Positions 20,481 to 32,500 of a stretch of 64,000 bases of DNA are shown piece by piece. Made by a program: the position numbers and the translations under genes. The notes beneath the pieces were generated by a model, which ran no database searches, had not been told where the DNA came from, and worked only from the letters and a program-made list of their open reading frames with translations. The stretch is from Volutella citrinella. Its lineage: Eukaryota > Ascomycota > Sordariomycetes > Hypocreales > Nectriaceae. Where the stretch lies: NCBI GenBank assembly GCA_034401135.1, contig JAWZSP010000001.1, positions 186,001-250,000 of the forward strand, written 5' to 3'. Numbering within the stretch: the stretch's first letter is position 1; the number at the start of each line of letters is the position of its first letter.

Positions 20481-21113
20481 ATGCCACAATTCATTGACGC
20501 TCAACCTCGACACTTGACCGTACAGTTTGATGGCTTCTTGATTGGTCTTGATGGCTACATGGTCGACTCTATGGCTGCTGTAGCGAATCAATGGGAAGAG
20601 TAATAGGCATTGGCCCTCCGATGGAAGAATTAGCTGGCTGATATACTCGGTAGCGTTGACCACAGGCATTTTGCGACAGAAATGCCAGGTGTCTCCTCTT
20701 TATTACACTCTCTAACGGCTCATTGCCATCCATGGGCAACCGTCTCATCAAATACTATGCGGATAGCAACTAGCTGGCTGGAAACCTTATGTCTACCGAG
20801 CCCGGGTCCTGGACGCATCATTTCGGCGGAGTCAGTCAGAGTAGGCAAACCCGATCCTACGTGTTACTTTGTCGGCCGTGTCAGCATTCAGATGGCAAAC
20901 GATGAATATCATGTCTTGGCGATTGAAGACAGTCCAGCCGGAATCCAAGCAGCAAAGGAAGCAGGCTGCAAAGTCTTGGGCCTTCTGACGAGTCATTCAC
21001 ATAGGCAGATAGCTGATGCTGGGCCAGATTGGATCGTCCAGGATCTCGAATGTGTTCAGATTCTGAGTACATATGGGCCAAGGGCAACAGTCAGACTTAG
21101 TAGTATTCTCTAA
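20481..21113 (+). pseudogene. Decayed HAD-family phosphatase (GPP/DOG-like)
   Basis: Two in-register pieces of one phosphatase. The first, 20481-20603, reads FDGFLIGLDGYMVDSMAAV and stops at a TAA (20601-20603); the family motif there is F-D-x-D-G-T, so the nucleophilic Asp has become Gly and the Thr has become Tyr. The second, 20682-21113, reads SLLHSLTAHCHPWATVSSN, ESVRVGKPDPTCYFVGR and LAIEDSPAGIQAAKEAGCKV, matching HAD motifs II-IV, and ends normally at TAA. Only about 80 nt separate them, whereas intact glycerol-/2-deoxyglucose-phosphate phosphatases have a helical cap of roughly 60-80 residues there. Loss of the nucleophile, the stop and the missing cap make it a pseudogene. Confidence 0.8.
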
Positions 21114-21399
21114 CCACAAGAGAGTCAGAAAAATACAAATGGTCAACAGCTACTAATTCTCTATTCAGTCCAATATTTTGAACACGTTCTTGCTTAGAAA
21201 TCAGTGAGGAGAATCCACTGCAGACTTTGCCTAGTGGTGGTGTGCATGCTGCTCCGTCTTCGGACTTACTGCATTGGGAAGACCGAGAACCCCCACTTCT
21301 TGGGCGGATGCTGGAAGCGGATTTCTTTCAAGTCATCCACATCGAGGACAAATCCTCACGTCGCTGATTCCAGTAATATTCATATATCACCCCTGTTCG

Positions 21400-23848
21400 A
21401 TGCAGAGACCCGTGTCTGACGCAAATGACCGGCCGTCCAGCCGCGTGCGCTCTCGACATGCCAGGTTCCGGGTCAGCACAGCGCAAGATTTCAACACCAG
21501 GACCACAGAGAGTCAGACCAAGCGAAGGACCGGGCTGCCGTCAAAGGCATGTCGAATGTGCCGTCTGCGTAAAGTAAAATGCATTGATCCGTTGGAAGTC
21601 CCTGGGAACCCGGTCACGCGGGGCGACTCCAGATGTGTCGCTTGCGAACAGTCAAACATTGCGTGTCAACGGGATGCTGTTGACAAACGGAAATTGCGAA
21701 AGGGAAGAAGGCGAAATGATTTGCTTTACAAAGAGCCGATTGAAGCGTCAGGCACTCAAGACGGCACCAAGCGAGACGCCCGCCTTGTTGTCATGGGGAG
21801 CCCAACCCTACAATCAGAAGCACCACAAGCTGTGACCTCGACTCAGAACCCGGGAAGCAACACCGATACAAATGGCGATTCTCTCCCACAAGACGCGAAT
21901 TCAATGTATACGGTCCAATCTAGTGTGGAACTCAGCACAGGCCAAGACGTCGAAGCGGAGGCTCAAGGGTTCTACTCGTTTGAGAACCTCGAAATTCCGC
22001 CCGACTGGCCTGACATTCAGGACTTCCTATTCGATTTTAGCGGAGCTGGGAATGCAGTTTCATCATCTGGGAACCAAGGTCTGGATGGTATCCCGTGTGA
22101 GAACCTGGTGGCACCACAAGTCATCTGTTCAACAGCAATGAGGCTGCGATTCTATCGACGGTTTGGTCCAACGGCAGCGATACCAGGCTTGAGAAAGTTT
22201 TCTCTGGCTGTGGGATTTCCTCTAAAGAACAACATCAAGCCCGGAGATTCGGGCCAAAGACACTTTACAAATTCGCCCAGCTCACTAGCAGACACCCCAA
22301 GCCAACAGTCGACCCAACTACATGAAGACATCATCTCAGAAGACTCGGTCTACGATCTGCCCATGCCATCTGTGCATAAAATCCTCGACGTCTTCTTCAA
22401 CCATTTCAGCGGTCATTTCCCTTTTCTCCATCCACAGGTCCTTGGGGCCCACGTTCGCTCCGGTCAAGCATCCACCTTCTTGATACACTCTATCATTGCG
22501 CTGACATTGCGGTTCTGCTCACCTGAGCTGCTGCTCGAGATGGGCTTGCAACCCGACGAGAGCAAATGGCGACAAGGTGCAACGTTTCTAAAAAGAGCAA
22601 AGGAGCAGCTTGTGTCTTTGCTGTCGATGCCGGCACCGGAAGTCGTGGCTGGTCTCCTCATTCTGTCGTGGGCCGAGTTTGGCGACAATAATGAAGCCGG
22701 TATGTATCCTGCGATAGCCTAAACTTGCGGCGGCTGATTAATAAAACCCAGGTCTTTGGATGTTATCCGGCATGGCTATACGCATGACCCAGGATCTAGG
22801 GCTTCATCGTTCACCAAACATGGAGAGTGACACCAATGCTGTCTTCTTTGACCACACACCACGTACACCAGATGGCAAAGACATTATGACAAACGAAGAG
22901 TCCGTGCTGCACCAGCAGAGAAATCGTCTGGTCATATTTTGGTCGGTCTTTATGCTGGACGTGTGTGTGTCACTCCTCACCGGTCGACCGCCCAGTTTGA
23001 GACGATCCGACATCGAGGTGCCAGTACCAACAGCGCAGGATATGAAGATCTGTCAGCTTGATCTTACGGAAGAAGTTTCCATGCACAATCTCATTTTCCC
23101 GCAGCTTTCTCAGTTCATGATGCAATTCTCAGAGGTGGTCGAGTTCCTGAACCAGGGCCGTACCTCGCAAAAGCAGCCCCAAGATTCGGAAAACGAGCCC
23201 CGATTAGCCTCGACGACGGAGAATCTGATACGACAATACAGATCACTCGACCCGAAGCTTGTATTTTCTGCTGGAAACTACCGAAAGACATGTATCGATG
23301 GTCACTCGGGGCTGTTCTTGATGTTTCATCTGTATTTCTACACTGCAATAATCCTCCTACGCGACCTACACCAAGGGAAATCAGATGTCCTGTGCCATCA
23401 ACCACTCCCTGATTGCAACGAAAGAAACCCATTGACTACCACAATGGCCTGTCAAAAAATGATACAGTTGGCCAACGTTGCCGAACTTGTCGACCCTAAA
23501 GGCTACCTCGCGAGCCCATTCACCAATCATTGCTTCTTTACCGCAGCATCAGCCATCTGGGAGGATTGTACTTTGTCAAAGACACAAGAGTCTGAAGGCT
23601 CGAGTGGTTTCCTGACCTTGTTCACCGAGACAGATTTTGACGATTTCTGCCACAAGCTGCAGGAGCAGTCGCGTTACTTTAATGGCACCAGCTCGACTTT
23701 ATCAGCGATAGAGCGAAAAAGAAAGGACCTGAACTTGCGAAGGAGCAACCAGTCCGAAGCCGATGAAGACTGTGGCGGAGATAAAGACCCCATAGTCGAT
23801 TTCAGTGATCCTGGTATCGCCAACAGGTACAACCTTCGACAGGCTTAA
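21400..23848 (+). CDS. Zn2Cys6 transcription factor with long inter-triad loop, 798 aa
   Basis: Exons 21400-22699 and 22752-23848. The zinc cluster is Cys51-x2-Cys54-x6-Cys61-x17-Cys79-x2-Cys82-x6-Cys89, followed by a basic stretch (KRKLRKGRRR). The central loop of 17 residues is longer than the usual 5-9. The fungal-specific transcription factor middle homology region lies at about residues 310-560 (FFNHFSGHFPFLHPQVLG, then GLWMLSGMAIRMTQDLGLHR and RLVIFWSVFMLDVCVSLLTGRPPSL). The C-terminal tail is acidic and hydrophilic. I take the ATG at 21400 because the in-frame ATG at 21274 adds only low-complexity sequence. Targets are unknown; it lies between a phosphatase pseudogene and an F-box gene. 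Confidence 0.9.
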
Positions 23849-23937
23849 TTCATTCCTAGGGTTTGAGTAGCTAGTATGTGATCTTGGTGGCACCTCCTGG
23901 GCAACAATTCCGATGTGACCCTCCTTGATACCCTGTT

Positions 23938-25719
23938 TCATCCTTCTTTCATTTCTTTCCCCTCGATATCTTGCTGCTGTCTTGCAGACTCCCACACATC
24001 ACTCGTATACAGAGCCAGACATTCATCGCATCTCCCACAGCCGCCACAGTCTGGAGGTTCCCAGTCGCCTGTCAACCGGTCAACCTTCCACGACGGACGC
24101 TTCCGCTCAACAATAGAGATGTCATGCTCTGATGGCATTGCAGGGAAGAAAGTCTCGATGCCATCATCGCCCCGATTGGTGAGAGTGTGGACATGGATGC
24201 CAGCCTTCCGCCCAGCTTGAATGGCCTTCTGAAAATTCAGCTTCTTAGAGACGTCTGGTAGTGATCCTGTCCTTGCCCCGATCCGGCCTTTTTTGAATTC
24301 AATCGTATCCCTCTCGACTTCGTCCAAGTACACCGCTCTCAGCTTTGGGTAGTAGCCTGACTCAATCATGGCGACGATGGCTGCGTCCAAGGGATCCATG
24401 GTGTTGTCAAACAGGGGGCCTTGAAACCAGTCTCCTGCTACACCCCAAAGCATGAGAACCTCAAGACTTGCCGGTAGCAGCTTTTCAAAGGCCTTGGCAA
24501 AAGCTTCCATCGATGGTGAGTCCCCAAGCTCATGCAGGAGCTGAAGGTTGATATCGCTAATTTGAATGGAAATTTGCTGTAGATTTCGATAACCAGCGAG
24601 GTCGTCAGGATTGTAAAGTTTATTATTGTAACCACGGAGTCCGTAAAATACCAACCGTTTCATTGTGTCTGGATAGTTGTGTCCCAGCTCAGGGACGGAG
24701 ACGAGACTACTAACATCGTGCAGCTCATCGCCATCCCTTCTGCCACGAATGTTGATCGACACGAGACCCTTTGGAGCCTGTAATAGGACGTTCCGAAATT
24801 CATACATCATGCTGTATGTGTGATCCAAGAAAATATGCTGGATGCTGGAGGTGGCGCGAGGCAGGCCGTATTTCGCCGCGGCTGCCAGATTGTCCCCAGC
24901 CTCCGTATCATGTTGCTCCACGTCGTCGTCTTCATCAATTTCTTGGAACAGGTCCCGAAAGTACACTTGGTGGATATTGGGAAGGCGCAAGAGAGAAGCA
25001 AGATCCTGAGCACGTCGCAAGATCTCATAGTCATCGACTTCGTGCACCTCGACGATACCTTCAGCGACAATACCAACAGCGACCTCGCGAACAGATTGAA
25101 GGCCTGGCGGCCACTTCCCGCTCAGTTTGCTCCATTCGGTGGCCTTTGTTAGCCACTGTAAGCTAGAATGCTGATCATCTCCTCGCCTCATGAATTTGAT
25201 CGTCTTGAGGCGTGGGCAGATGGCCATGATGAGCAGTTTGATGAATCCATCGTTGCCGGCGAGAAGCTCCTCTCGTGCAAGTCGGACGTCTTCTTCAGGC
25301 ATGTCCCACCACGCCATTGCCATTTCAAGATACGTGCTAATTTCTTCGTCTAGGTACTCCCAATCTTCGGGGTCTTGCATCGGTGGGGAGTCCTCTATAT
25401 AAGCAGGCAATATGTGATCAACCCACGAGTCCCAGTCGAGTCGAGAGCCCCAGATCTCCATGTCCAAGACGTGCCAGACGTCAAAATCTTCAGACGCGCT
25501 GTTCCGGAGTAATTCTGGCAGTTCGGTGGGTTTTAGGTCATGGACCACTCGGTATTTTTTGTGAGCTTCCGCATGTTGAAGCAAGATGGGGACGCAACAG
25601 GCGTGAAGGCCATGACAGGTCAAGGCGAGGTTGAGATGAGACGAGGGAGGGACAAAGTTCGCGATCCGCCGGCAGAGTTCGACCGGCAAGTTCAACATGC
25701 TGTCTGGATGATTCGACAC
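23938..25719 (-). CDS. F-box protein, 593 aa
   Basis: Intronless. The N-terminus MLNLPVELCRRIANFVPPSSHLNLALTCHGLHACCVPILLQHA (residues 8-50) is a recognisable F-box, which would bind Skp1 in an SCF ubiquitin ligase. The body holds loosely repeated leucine-rich segments (NLQQISIQISDINLQLLHELG, YPKLRAVYLDEVERD) of the kind that select substrate. The C-terminus has a small Cys cluster (DCGGCGRCDECLALY), a common but poorly understood end in such fungal proteins. The tail overlaps nothing and converges with the Zn2Cys6 gene with 89 bp between stops. The substrate is unknown. Confidence 0.85.
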   Translation of the reverse strand: MSNHPDSMLNLPVELCRRIANFVPPSSHLNLALTCHGLHACCVPILLQHAEAHKKYRVVHDLKPTELPELLRNSASEDFDVWHVLDMEIWGSRLDWDSWVDHILPAYIEDSPPMQDPEDWEYLDEEISTYLEMAMAWWDMPEEDVRLAREELLAGNDGFIKLLIMAICPRLKTIKFMRRGDDQHSSLQWLTKATEWSKLSGKWPPGLQSVREVAVGIVAEGIVEVHEVDDYEILRRAQDLASLLRLPNIHQVYFRDLFQEIDEDDDVEQHDTEAGDNLAAAAKYGLPRATSSIQHIFLDHTYSMMYEFRNVLLQAPKGLVSINIRGRRDGDELHDVSSLVSVPELGHNYPDTMKRLVFYGLRGYNNKLYNPDDLAGYRNLQQISIQISDINLQLLHELGDSPSMEAFAKAFEKLLPASLEVLMLWGVAGDWFQGPLFDNTMDPLDAAIVAMIESGYYPKLRAVYLDEVERDTIEFKKGRIGARTGSLPDVSKKLNFQKAIQAGRKAGIHVHTLTNRGDDGIETFFPAMPSEHDISIVERKRPSWKVDRLTGDWEPPDCGGCGRCDECLALYTSDVWESARQQQDIEGKEMKEG

Positions 25720-26475
25720 TAGAGTGCAATGTTGTCTGCTCCACGGGTGGGGCGCAAACAGTGACAGATTAGTGAGGCATTCGAGGACACGTGACTTTTG
25801 GCATCGCTGGCGGTGTGTGCAAGGGCCTTCTGTCAGCCGCCCTTCGATGGCTTGCCCTATTGGCTACAGCGCCCTAAGCTGTGCCACAGCGCCCCAGGCT
25901 GGGCCATAACCAGTAGCCACAAAGCCCTGGGCCACAGCGGGCTCCCAGCTACAACAGGCTCCCGGCCACCCGACAGCTATTAATTGCCTCCATAGGTAGG
26001 TAGCCACGAGCCCGCTGTGGCCGCTTTGGCCGCGAGTCCGCCGTGGCCGCTGTGGCCGCTATGGCCGCGTTGCGGCTACTTACGTCAATCGGAGTTTTCG
26101 GATGACGCAGATGTGGCTTGTGATAGGGAATAGTTATCGGAGATAAGCAAAGGCCGGATCGAAGCACACGATCATTGGTTAGAAGGTGGCCTCGCCGACC
26201 ACGGGCTTCATGTTGCGTTGTATCATGGTTGGTTGGCTTGATGGGTGATGATGAATAGGTAGGCTCGCAATTTTCGCAGCGGGGTTGGAATGGGCCTCTA
26301 GGTGGGACACCCCGCTGCTATAAGTGGCTGGATGCTTCATAAAATGATCTTTCGTGTTTCGGCTAAACTATATCTCCCCTCTTTTCGTCAGCTTTGCGCA
26401 ACGACTACTCCAAAACCTCAATCCTTGTCCAACATCACAGCTTAGTCTGAATCCTCGCTCTTGGAGTCGTCAACA
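25720..26475. promoter_or_regulatory. Divergent intergenic region, F-box / alpha-beta hydrolase
   Basis: A 756-bp gap containing the GC-rich repeat block and, nearer the hydrolase, a possible TATA-like CTATAAGTGG at about 26317. No gene is seen. Confidence 0.4.
25845..26075. repeat. GC-rich GGCCACAGCG-type imperfect repeat block
   Basis: Upstream of the F-box gene. GGCCACAGCGGGCTC at 25930-25944 has a perfect inverted copy GAGCCCGCTGTGGCC at 26008-26022. Around them are degenerate units such as GCCACAGCGCC near 25880 and TGGCCGC five times in 26018-26066. It could be a degenerate minisatellite or the remains of a foldback element. Confidence 0.6.
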
Positions 26476-27328
26476 ATGGCCACAGAATCACCAAGAGACA
26501 ACACGCCGACAATCGTCTTCACCCCAGGTGCCTGGCACGGGCCCGAGGTCTTTCACAAAGTTCGAGCACACCTCGGGACACGCGGATACCAGACAGACGC
26601 CTCGACTCTGAAAACTGTCGGTACCGCAGACACTGAAACAGGGCTTGACAGCGATGTGGCATCCATTCGCGCCACTATCAAGAAGTCAATCGATGCCGGC
26701 AAAGACGTGGTCGTTGTGGCCCATTCCTACGGCGGCGTTCCTTCATCCTGCGCTGTCGAGGGTCTGTCCAAGAAGCAGATAGCCGCTACAGGCAAATCGG
26801 GCGGAGTAGTCATGGTGGTCTACATGGCCTCGTTTGCGATTCCCGCCGGCACAAGTCTCACGGATGGCGTTGGAGGAAGCTATCCTCCTTGGTGGGATGT
26901 AAAGGTAAGGACAGCAATTCCAAATGATCAACTTGAAGGAAACCTAGCTCATGAGAATATCAATCAAGGATGGCTTCGTGACTCCCATGGATCCGGTGAA
27001 GCACTTTTACCATGATGTCGACCCTCTGGAAGCTGAGGCCTGGGCCAAGGCGATCCGACAGATGCCGCTCAAGACATTCCAAGACAAGTCTACGTTTGAC
27101 CCGTGGAACCAGGGCGTCGAAGTCGGGTATATCTTTGCGGAACAGGATGAGGCGATCCCGCTAGAGGTGCAGAAAGCCATGGCATCGCAGTTCCCGTCGG
27201 GATCGTTTACTGCGAGTCTCGCATCCAGCCATTCGCCATTTCTCAGCGTTTCAGAGTCTTTGTCAGATGTAATCCATCAGGCAGTCCAACACGGAGTCAC
27301 GAAGGAAGTGGCTAGTACCGCAGTGTAG
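26476..27328 (+). CDS. Alpha/beta hydrolase, 262 aa
   Basis: Exons 26476-26904 and 26969-27328. PTIVFTPGAWHGPEVFHKV supplies the oxyanion region, AHSYGG near residues 88-93 is the nucleophile elbow, an acid candidate is in YIFAEQDEAIP, and the His sits in SSHSPFLSV close to the end. This layout matches the fungal/bacterial esterase group around pyrethroid-hydrolase- and salicylate-esterase-like (AB hydrolase-1) proteins. The predicted cytosolic 28-kDa enzyme has no signal peptide. The substrate is unknown. The start is the ATG in AACAATGGCC, a good context. Confidence 0.87.
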
Positions 27329-27675
27329 TAGCGGTGCAAAGGCAGACAGACCCCAAGAGACAGGAATCTAAACACATACAGTATTGTCACTGTCTTATAC
27401 TTGTCCACTCATTAAACCTAAAATGATACCATGCTCTTCAGATTCTGTCGCCCTCGGTCTACTGAACTACGGTGTGAGTTTCGAGCAGAAATATATCGGT
27501 GGTCCATCACGGCTCGAATGCCAGGCGCAAACCAAGTCAAATGAATGTGAGAAACACTCAAATGTTGAATTACTACTAAACCAGAATGAGGCTAAGCCCG
27601 GTCTGCTATAGAGGCATCCAAATCGAAACAGTGTCGCGACTGTTCCACCCTCGTCGTTCGCTATTACGGCATAAT

Positions 27676-29539
27676 TTACTCGTCGTCGTGAATATCGACG
27701 TGAGTCTGGGGCCACTTGCGAGCATTGACGTGGCGGTTGAACAGAATATCGATTTCACGGTAAGATCGGCCCTTCATCTCAGGAAGCCAGATCCAGGAAA
27801 CGACGAAACAGAAGAAGCCAGTGCCGGCCCAAACGTAACCACACTTTCCACCAAGATTAGCACCCTAAAACATGTCAGTCAGTCATCATCACCACCATCA
27901 AGAATAAGGGGGAGCTATCTTACTGTGGTCGAGTTGAGCATCCAACTTCCCAGGAAGATACAGGGGATGTTGACAAGGTAGTAGGCGGCACGGCCAATAC
28001 CAGTGGTCAGAGGTCGGAGTCGAATGGCAGACGTCTCACCAATGATGACCCACGAGGCAGGAGCAGGACCCAGAGTGAACAGAACGGATACAATAAGGCC
28101 CAGAGAGGCTTGTGCCAAATTGGCCGGCGTGGATTCACCAACAGAGCCGGCAACACCAAGGGCAATCAAGAAGAGGACGTTGATGAAGGAACCCCACACA
28201 TAGATGGTACGTCGGCCGATGTAGGTGGTGAGAATCCAGGAAAGCATGACAAAGATCATCTGGAGAGCAGAGGTGATGAGACCGAGCGCAAAGGCAGTAT
28301 CGTCCTTCATATGGGCCTCTGCAAAATCCGAATGTTAGCATCACCATTTTTCCACGGGCATGAGAAAGAGTGCAACGTACGCTTGAAAAAGTAGACGGCC
28401 TGGTTAGCGATGAGGTTACCAGTCAAGTTCTGGGCGGCATAAACACCACAGACGATGAGGGTACGGTAGAGGTTCACGCCGCGGAAGAGCTCAATCAGGC
28501 TGGGTTCCTTCTCCGTCTTCTCGAGGTCGATGGTACGCTTCATCATGGAAACAGCCTCATCGACGAGGCTGACCTCCGAGGCACGTCCGAGGCGTCGAAT
28601 AGCCTTCTTGGCATCATCGAAGCGACCCCTACGAACAAGCCACCAGGGAGATTCGGGTGCAATCCAGAGGAGAATTGCGAGGGGGGTGGGGAACATCCAC
28701 TGGAGAGCAATGGGGATTCTAGATTGATTCTGTCAGCAACCAGGTGGGAGTGGCATCGGGCTGGCGCCAGGAGCGAGTCACAAACCTGTAGGCGATCTCG
28801 CTGGTGACGCCGTTGTACTTGTAGGTGACGGCACCGACAATGATACTTCCAATGGCCCAGAACATCTGCAGCATCTGGGTGGCGGGGGCTCGCAGCCTCA
28901 TGGGCACAATCTCGGAGCAGTAGGCGGGAGAGTTGGCAATGAAGATGCCCCATGGGATACCCTCGAGAAGCTGGGCCACGAGCATGACAGGGAGGCTCTT
29001 GGCAAAGTAGAAGATGAAGATGAAGGCGTTGAGCAGCATGAGACCGGTGATGGTGGCCCAGCGATATCCGATGCGGCTAGTGAGGGGACCGGCGAGGAAA
29101 CAGCCGATGAAGGCACCAACCGGCCCACCGCACTGGAGGGCAGACTGCCAGGGGGTGATAACCTCCCACTTGTCCTTGCCCACGTCGTATCGACCGTAGT
29201 CCTTGGCAAACGCATTCAGAGCAAGGAAGTTGCCCATGAGGAATACGCAGTACGACTCCATAACCTATCACAGGGGGCGGTGGTTAGGCGCGACGCTAAG
29301 GCACATGGCAGTGGGGGGTAGAGGGAATGCCCAGAACTCACAATGGTGAAAGACATGACAAAGGCCCACCAGGAAGCAGCGGGGTATGCGCGGACGGCCT
29401 CTAGCACTCCCATCTTGGCCTCGGCCTCCTCAGCCTCAATGGCACCGGCCTTGTCGAGGCCGCCCTTCTTGTCGTCGTAAAGGGAGGCATGGTCCGTCTT
29501 GGTGACGCCCTCCTCAATCTTGGGGTCGATGGTAGCCAT
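27676..29539 (-). CDS. MFS sugar transporter, maltose/alpha-glucoside permease type, 532 aa
   Basis: Five exons on the minus strand: 29342-29539, 28786-29264, 28381-28718, 27924-28318, 27676-27864. There are twelve predicted membrane spans with the sugar-porter motifs G-R-x-G-Y-R-like (LTSRIGYRWA), PESPWWLVRRGR between TM6 and TM7, YIGRRTIYVWG, and a late GTGFFCFVVSWIWLPEMKGRSYREID (the PETKGR equivalent). The PESPWWL form is typical of fungal maltose/alpha-glucoside proton symporters. The N-terminal about 60 residues are hydrophilic and acidic, as in that group. It acts at the plasma membrane. The upstream neighbour region is nearly 5 kb without genes. Confidence 0.93.
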
Positions 29540-32500
29540 CTTGGGTGGTTAGTTACCCGTTGTTGACGGTTGATGTTGATGTTGGTGATGATGATGGCAG
29601 TGGCAACCGAGCACACGAGACACAGGACCAGAAGCAACGGACGAGGCAGGTCTGCCACTTTTGTAGAGGTCTGCCAGGTCCACGCACTATCCTCCTTTCA
29701 GAGGGGGCCCCTCCCACATCAGCGGCTCTGGAGGGGAGCTTGCAGGTTTCAAGGCAATATCGACACCTGGTAATAGCTTCTGGTGCCGTTCTGTTATACG
29801 CACCAATGGCGAGGCGGCGCGTTGAGAGAGGGCCTGGGCCTGGGGCGGCCGTCCTTGGCCCGTCCATGCCACCACCATACGCGCCAGAGGGGCAATTCTC
29901 CCGTCCACTGGGCGTCTCATGTCGCGTAATGTTACATACGGGTTCCGGTGGGTACTCCCCCGAGTTCCCCAGCTTCCCCAAGGTTGTCTAATACGAAACT
30001 CCACGGTGCTAATTCTCACATTCGCGTGGTGATGCCCCGAAGAGTGGGTACGCGGGGATTACCACCTGCCCCTTTTGACCACATTGGGACAAAACCGGAC
30101 GGACAGCCCCGGCGAGCACGGCGCTTCTCCGGTGTAAAGGTGAGTGGACCGGCTGCAGCAACCTGGTCCATGCTTGGCCGAAAGGAGCATGGGCGCGCGG
30201 ACTAACAATGATCCTGTCGGGGAACAAAGTTCTCCATTTGTTCATAGTAGGCCTTTAGGGTAATGATGCGGGATTGTCAGATGGATGAGATTGATTCGAA
30301 AAATCCCATCACAACCATAACAGAAGATGTCAGATAACTAATAGAGACTAGACATGTTAATTTCTTGTGATTTATGTTCTCTGCCATAGAAAAAGGATTC
30401 AACCACCTACACAGCCGATATTAAAGACAAGATGCGGGGTTGAGGGCATCCATCCGAATATCCAACATGCTGGTATCACAGACGGTGGCAGCCCTCAGTT
30501 GCCGGGACGATATTGCCGTGTCACTATTACCGCCCCAGTCCCAGCAGCCGCGGCAAACAAGCATTGCCGCAGGATGCATGCTCGACCTAACCCAGCGCCT
30601 AAGCGACGACGAACTATGGACGTGCTGTATAACAGAGCCAATTCGAGGCCTTGGCAGGAACGCCTCCCGACGGCAAACTGCGCGCCAGTACTAGCCAGGG
30701 TTGAGCATGTTGGCTTCTTCGATCCCCCGGTAGCCTCCTCCTCGGCATCCAAGATCCGGGCCACCGTCGTACTTGGCCCGCATAGTGTCCCTCATGATGT
30801 CTTGTATGCTGATCGCGCCACGTGGGAAGAATAACCGGGCCGACCTCGAAGCACAACCCCACCCACACCACCAGCGACTGTGAGGAGACGGGTGACCTCC
30901 CAAGCCCTCCCTCAAGCCTACTCTGCGTGTCCAACGCGACATCAGGCACCGAGCTGCCCCGCGTGTCGGTTATTTCCCCGCCTTCTGCCCCAGACTAGCT
31001 AGCAACGCCTCCCGACGGGTGTATTCGCTCGCACACCTCGCTTTCCCCTTCGTTTGGCGTCCAGTTTTGCGATTCTAGTCGATCCTGATGGTGTCTGGTC
31101 TGCCTTGGGGTTGGGGTCGTTGGGGGTGGAGATGGGGATGGGGAGGAGTGTGGGAAAAAAGTGGAATGCCCTCCTCCAAACCCCGGAAATGCGTCTTAAG
31201 TGGTCCCCCTACCCCGACAGAGGCGGCCGAATTGCGTCGCTTGCTTGCTGACGAAATGCCGTAATGGTGACCCAACGAACCGGGTGATGCCCAAGACTGT
31301 TCATGTTCATGCAGCGAAAAAGAGCCAAGAAATTTGACGGCGGGAGCGGATGGGATTCCCGTGGGAGTGACAAGATCCTTTGTCTTGGGGGTAACGCTCG
31401 GGCAATTCCTGATTGGACGGGTTGATGACCGCTGTGACTCTTGGCGTGGTAGCCGCCTGGTCCGTCCCATGTAATGACAAACTATTAATGACTGCACTCG
31501 CCAACGTACGAGTGCGTCTGCCGTTACATGAGTGGTACGGTTACAGTCATTCTCCGACGGTTCGGCTCATTCATTCCAGCATGCATCCATCATCTTGAAG
31601 CCCAACCGCTCACTGTCCACAAAACAAGAGTGACCCACAGAAGCTTTAAAATTTGGGCAAACGGTGGGGACATATCCGTACCTGGCTCATCCATCGAGTC
31701 ATGATTCACACAGGCCAAAGATGGCCTGATCGGGGCTCAAGGGGACACCCCTTGGTAATATGACAGCGCCCAGATCCACCATGACACACGCATCACACCT
31801 GACACTCAGTATTTCCCTGAGCTGACTTTGATTTCAGGCAAGGCATTGTGTTGCCTAATTTCCACACCCGACGTCCATGAACCCAAGAGATTGGCGAGCG
31901 TCCACGCCGGTACACAGCCGACTCCAACGTCAAGCATGGGCTAACATAGACGTGGTCAATGACGCGCCCGTCCGTCCAAGTTGTGCGAAAAGATTGTCTT
32001 CTTACCCCGCAAATGACGAGGTATAGGACCAACACAGGCTTGGGAACCGAGTGCGCTCGACGGATCGATGCTCTGCTACATCGCATACCACCTCGAACCG
32101 ATGCATTGCGACGACGTGGGCAGGTGACTTAACCTCGCCCAGACCTTTCACAGCTTTCTATTGCCTCGGAAATGACCACTATACACACCTCAAGTCACGG
32201 ACACGGTCATCCGGGGGTTGTGCAGGTTATGCGGGTGATGGACCCGAATCCTCATTGACGTCCAAGGCCATATTTAAGAGGGTTGGTTCCTGGTACACCG
32301 GTCGATCAAGACTACAATCAAACTTGGGCCACATCACAAAATTGATACAGGCGTGAGGGGTAGGTACGCATCAAAGCTGTCCATGCAAACAATGGCGCTT
32401 CAAGCCTGTTCTAGACGGGGCATACAACCAGAGACTGCGTTTTTACCACCAGACCGCATTTAACTTCTGGCATCTTGGTCGTGGTAGCCGTAGGCTTGTT

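Noticed and set aside
30367..30834. Open frame of 155 codons in the gene desert
   Set aside because: Biased composition (Arg/Pro/Ala), no recognisable motif, no splice signals and no conserved-looking segment.
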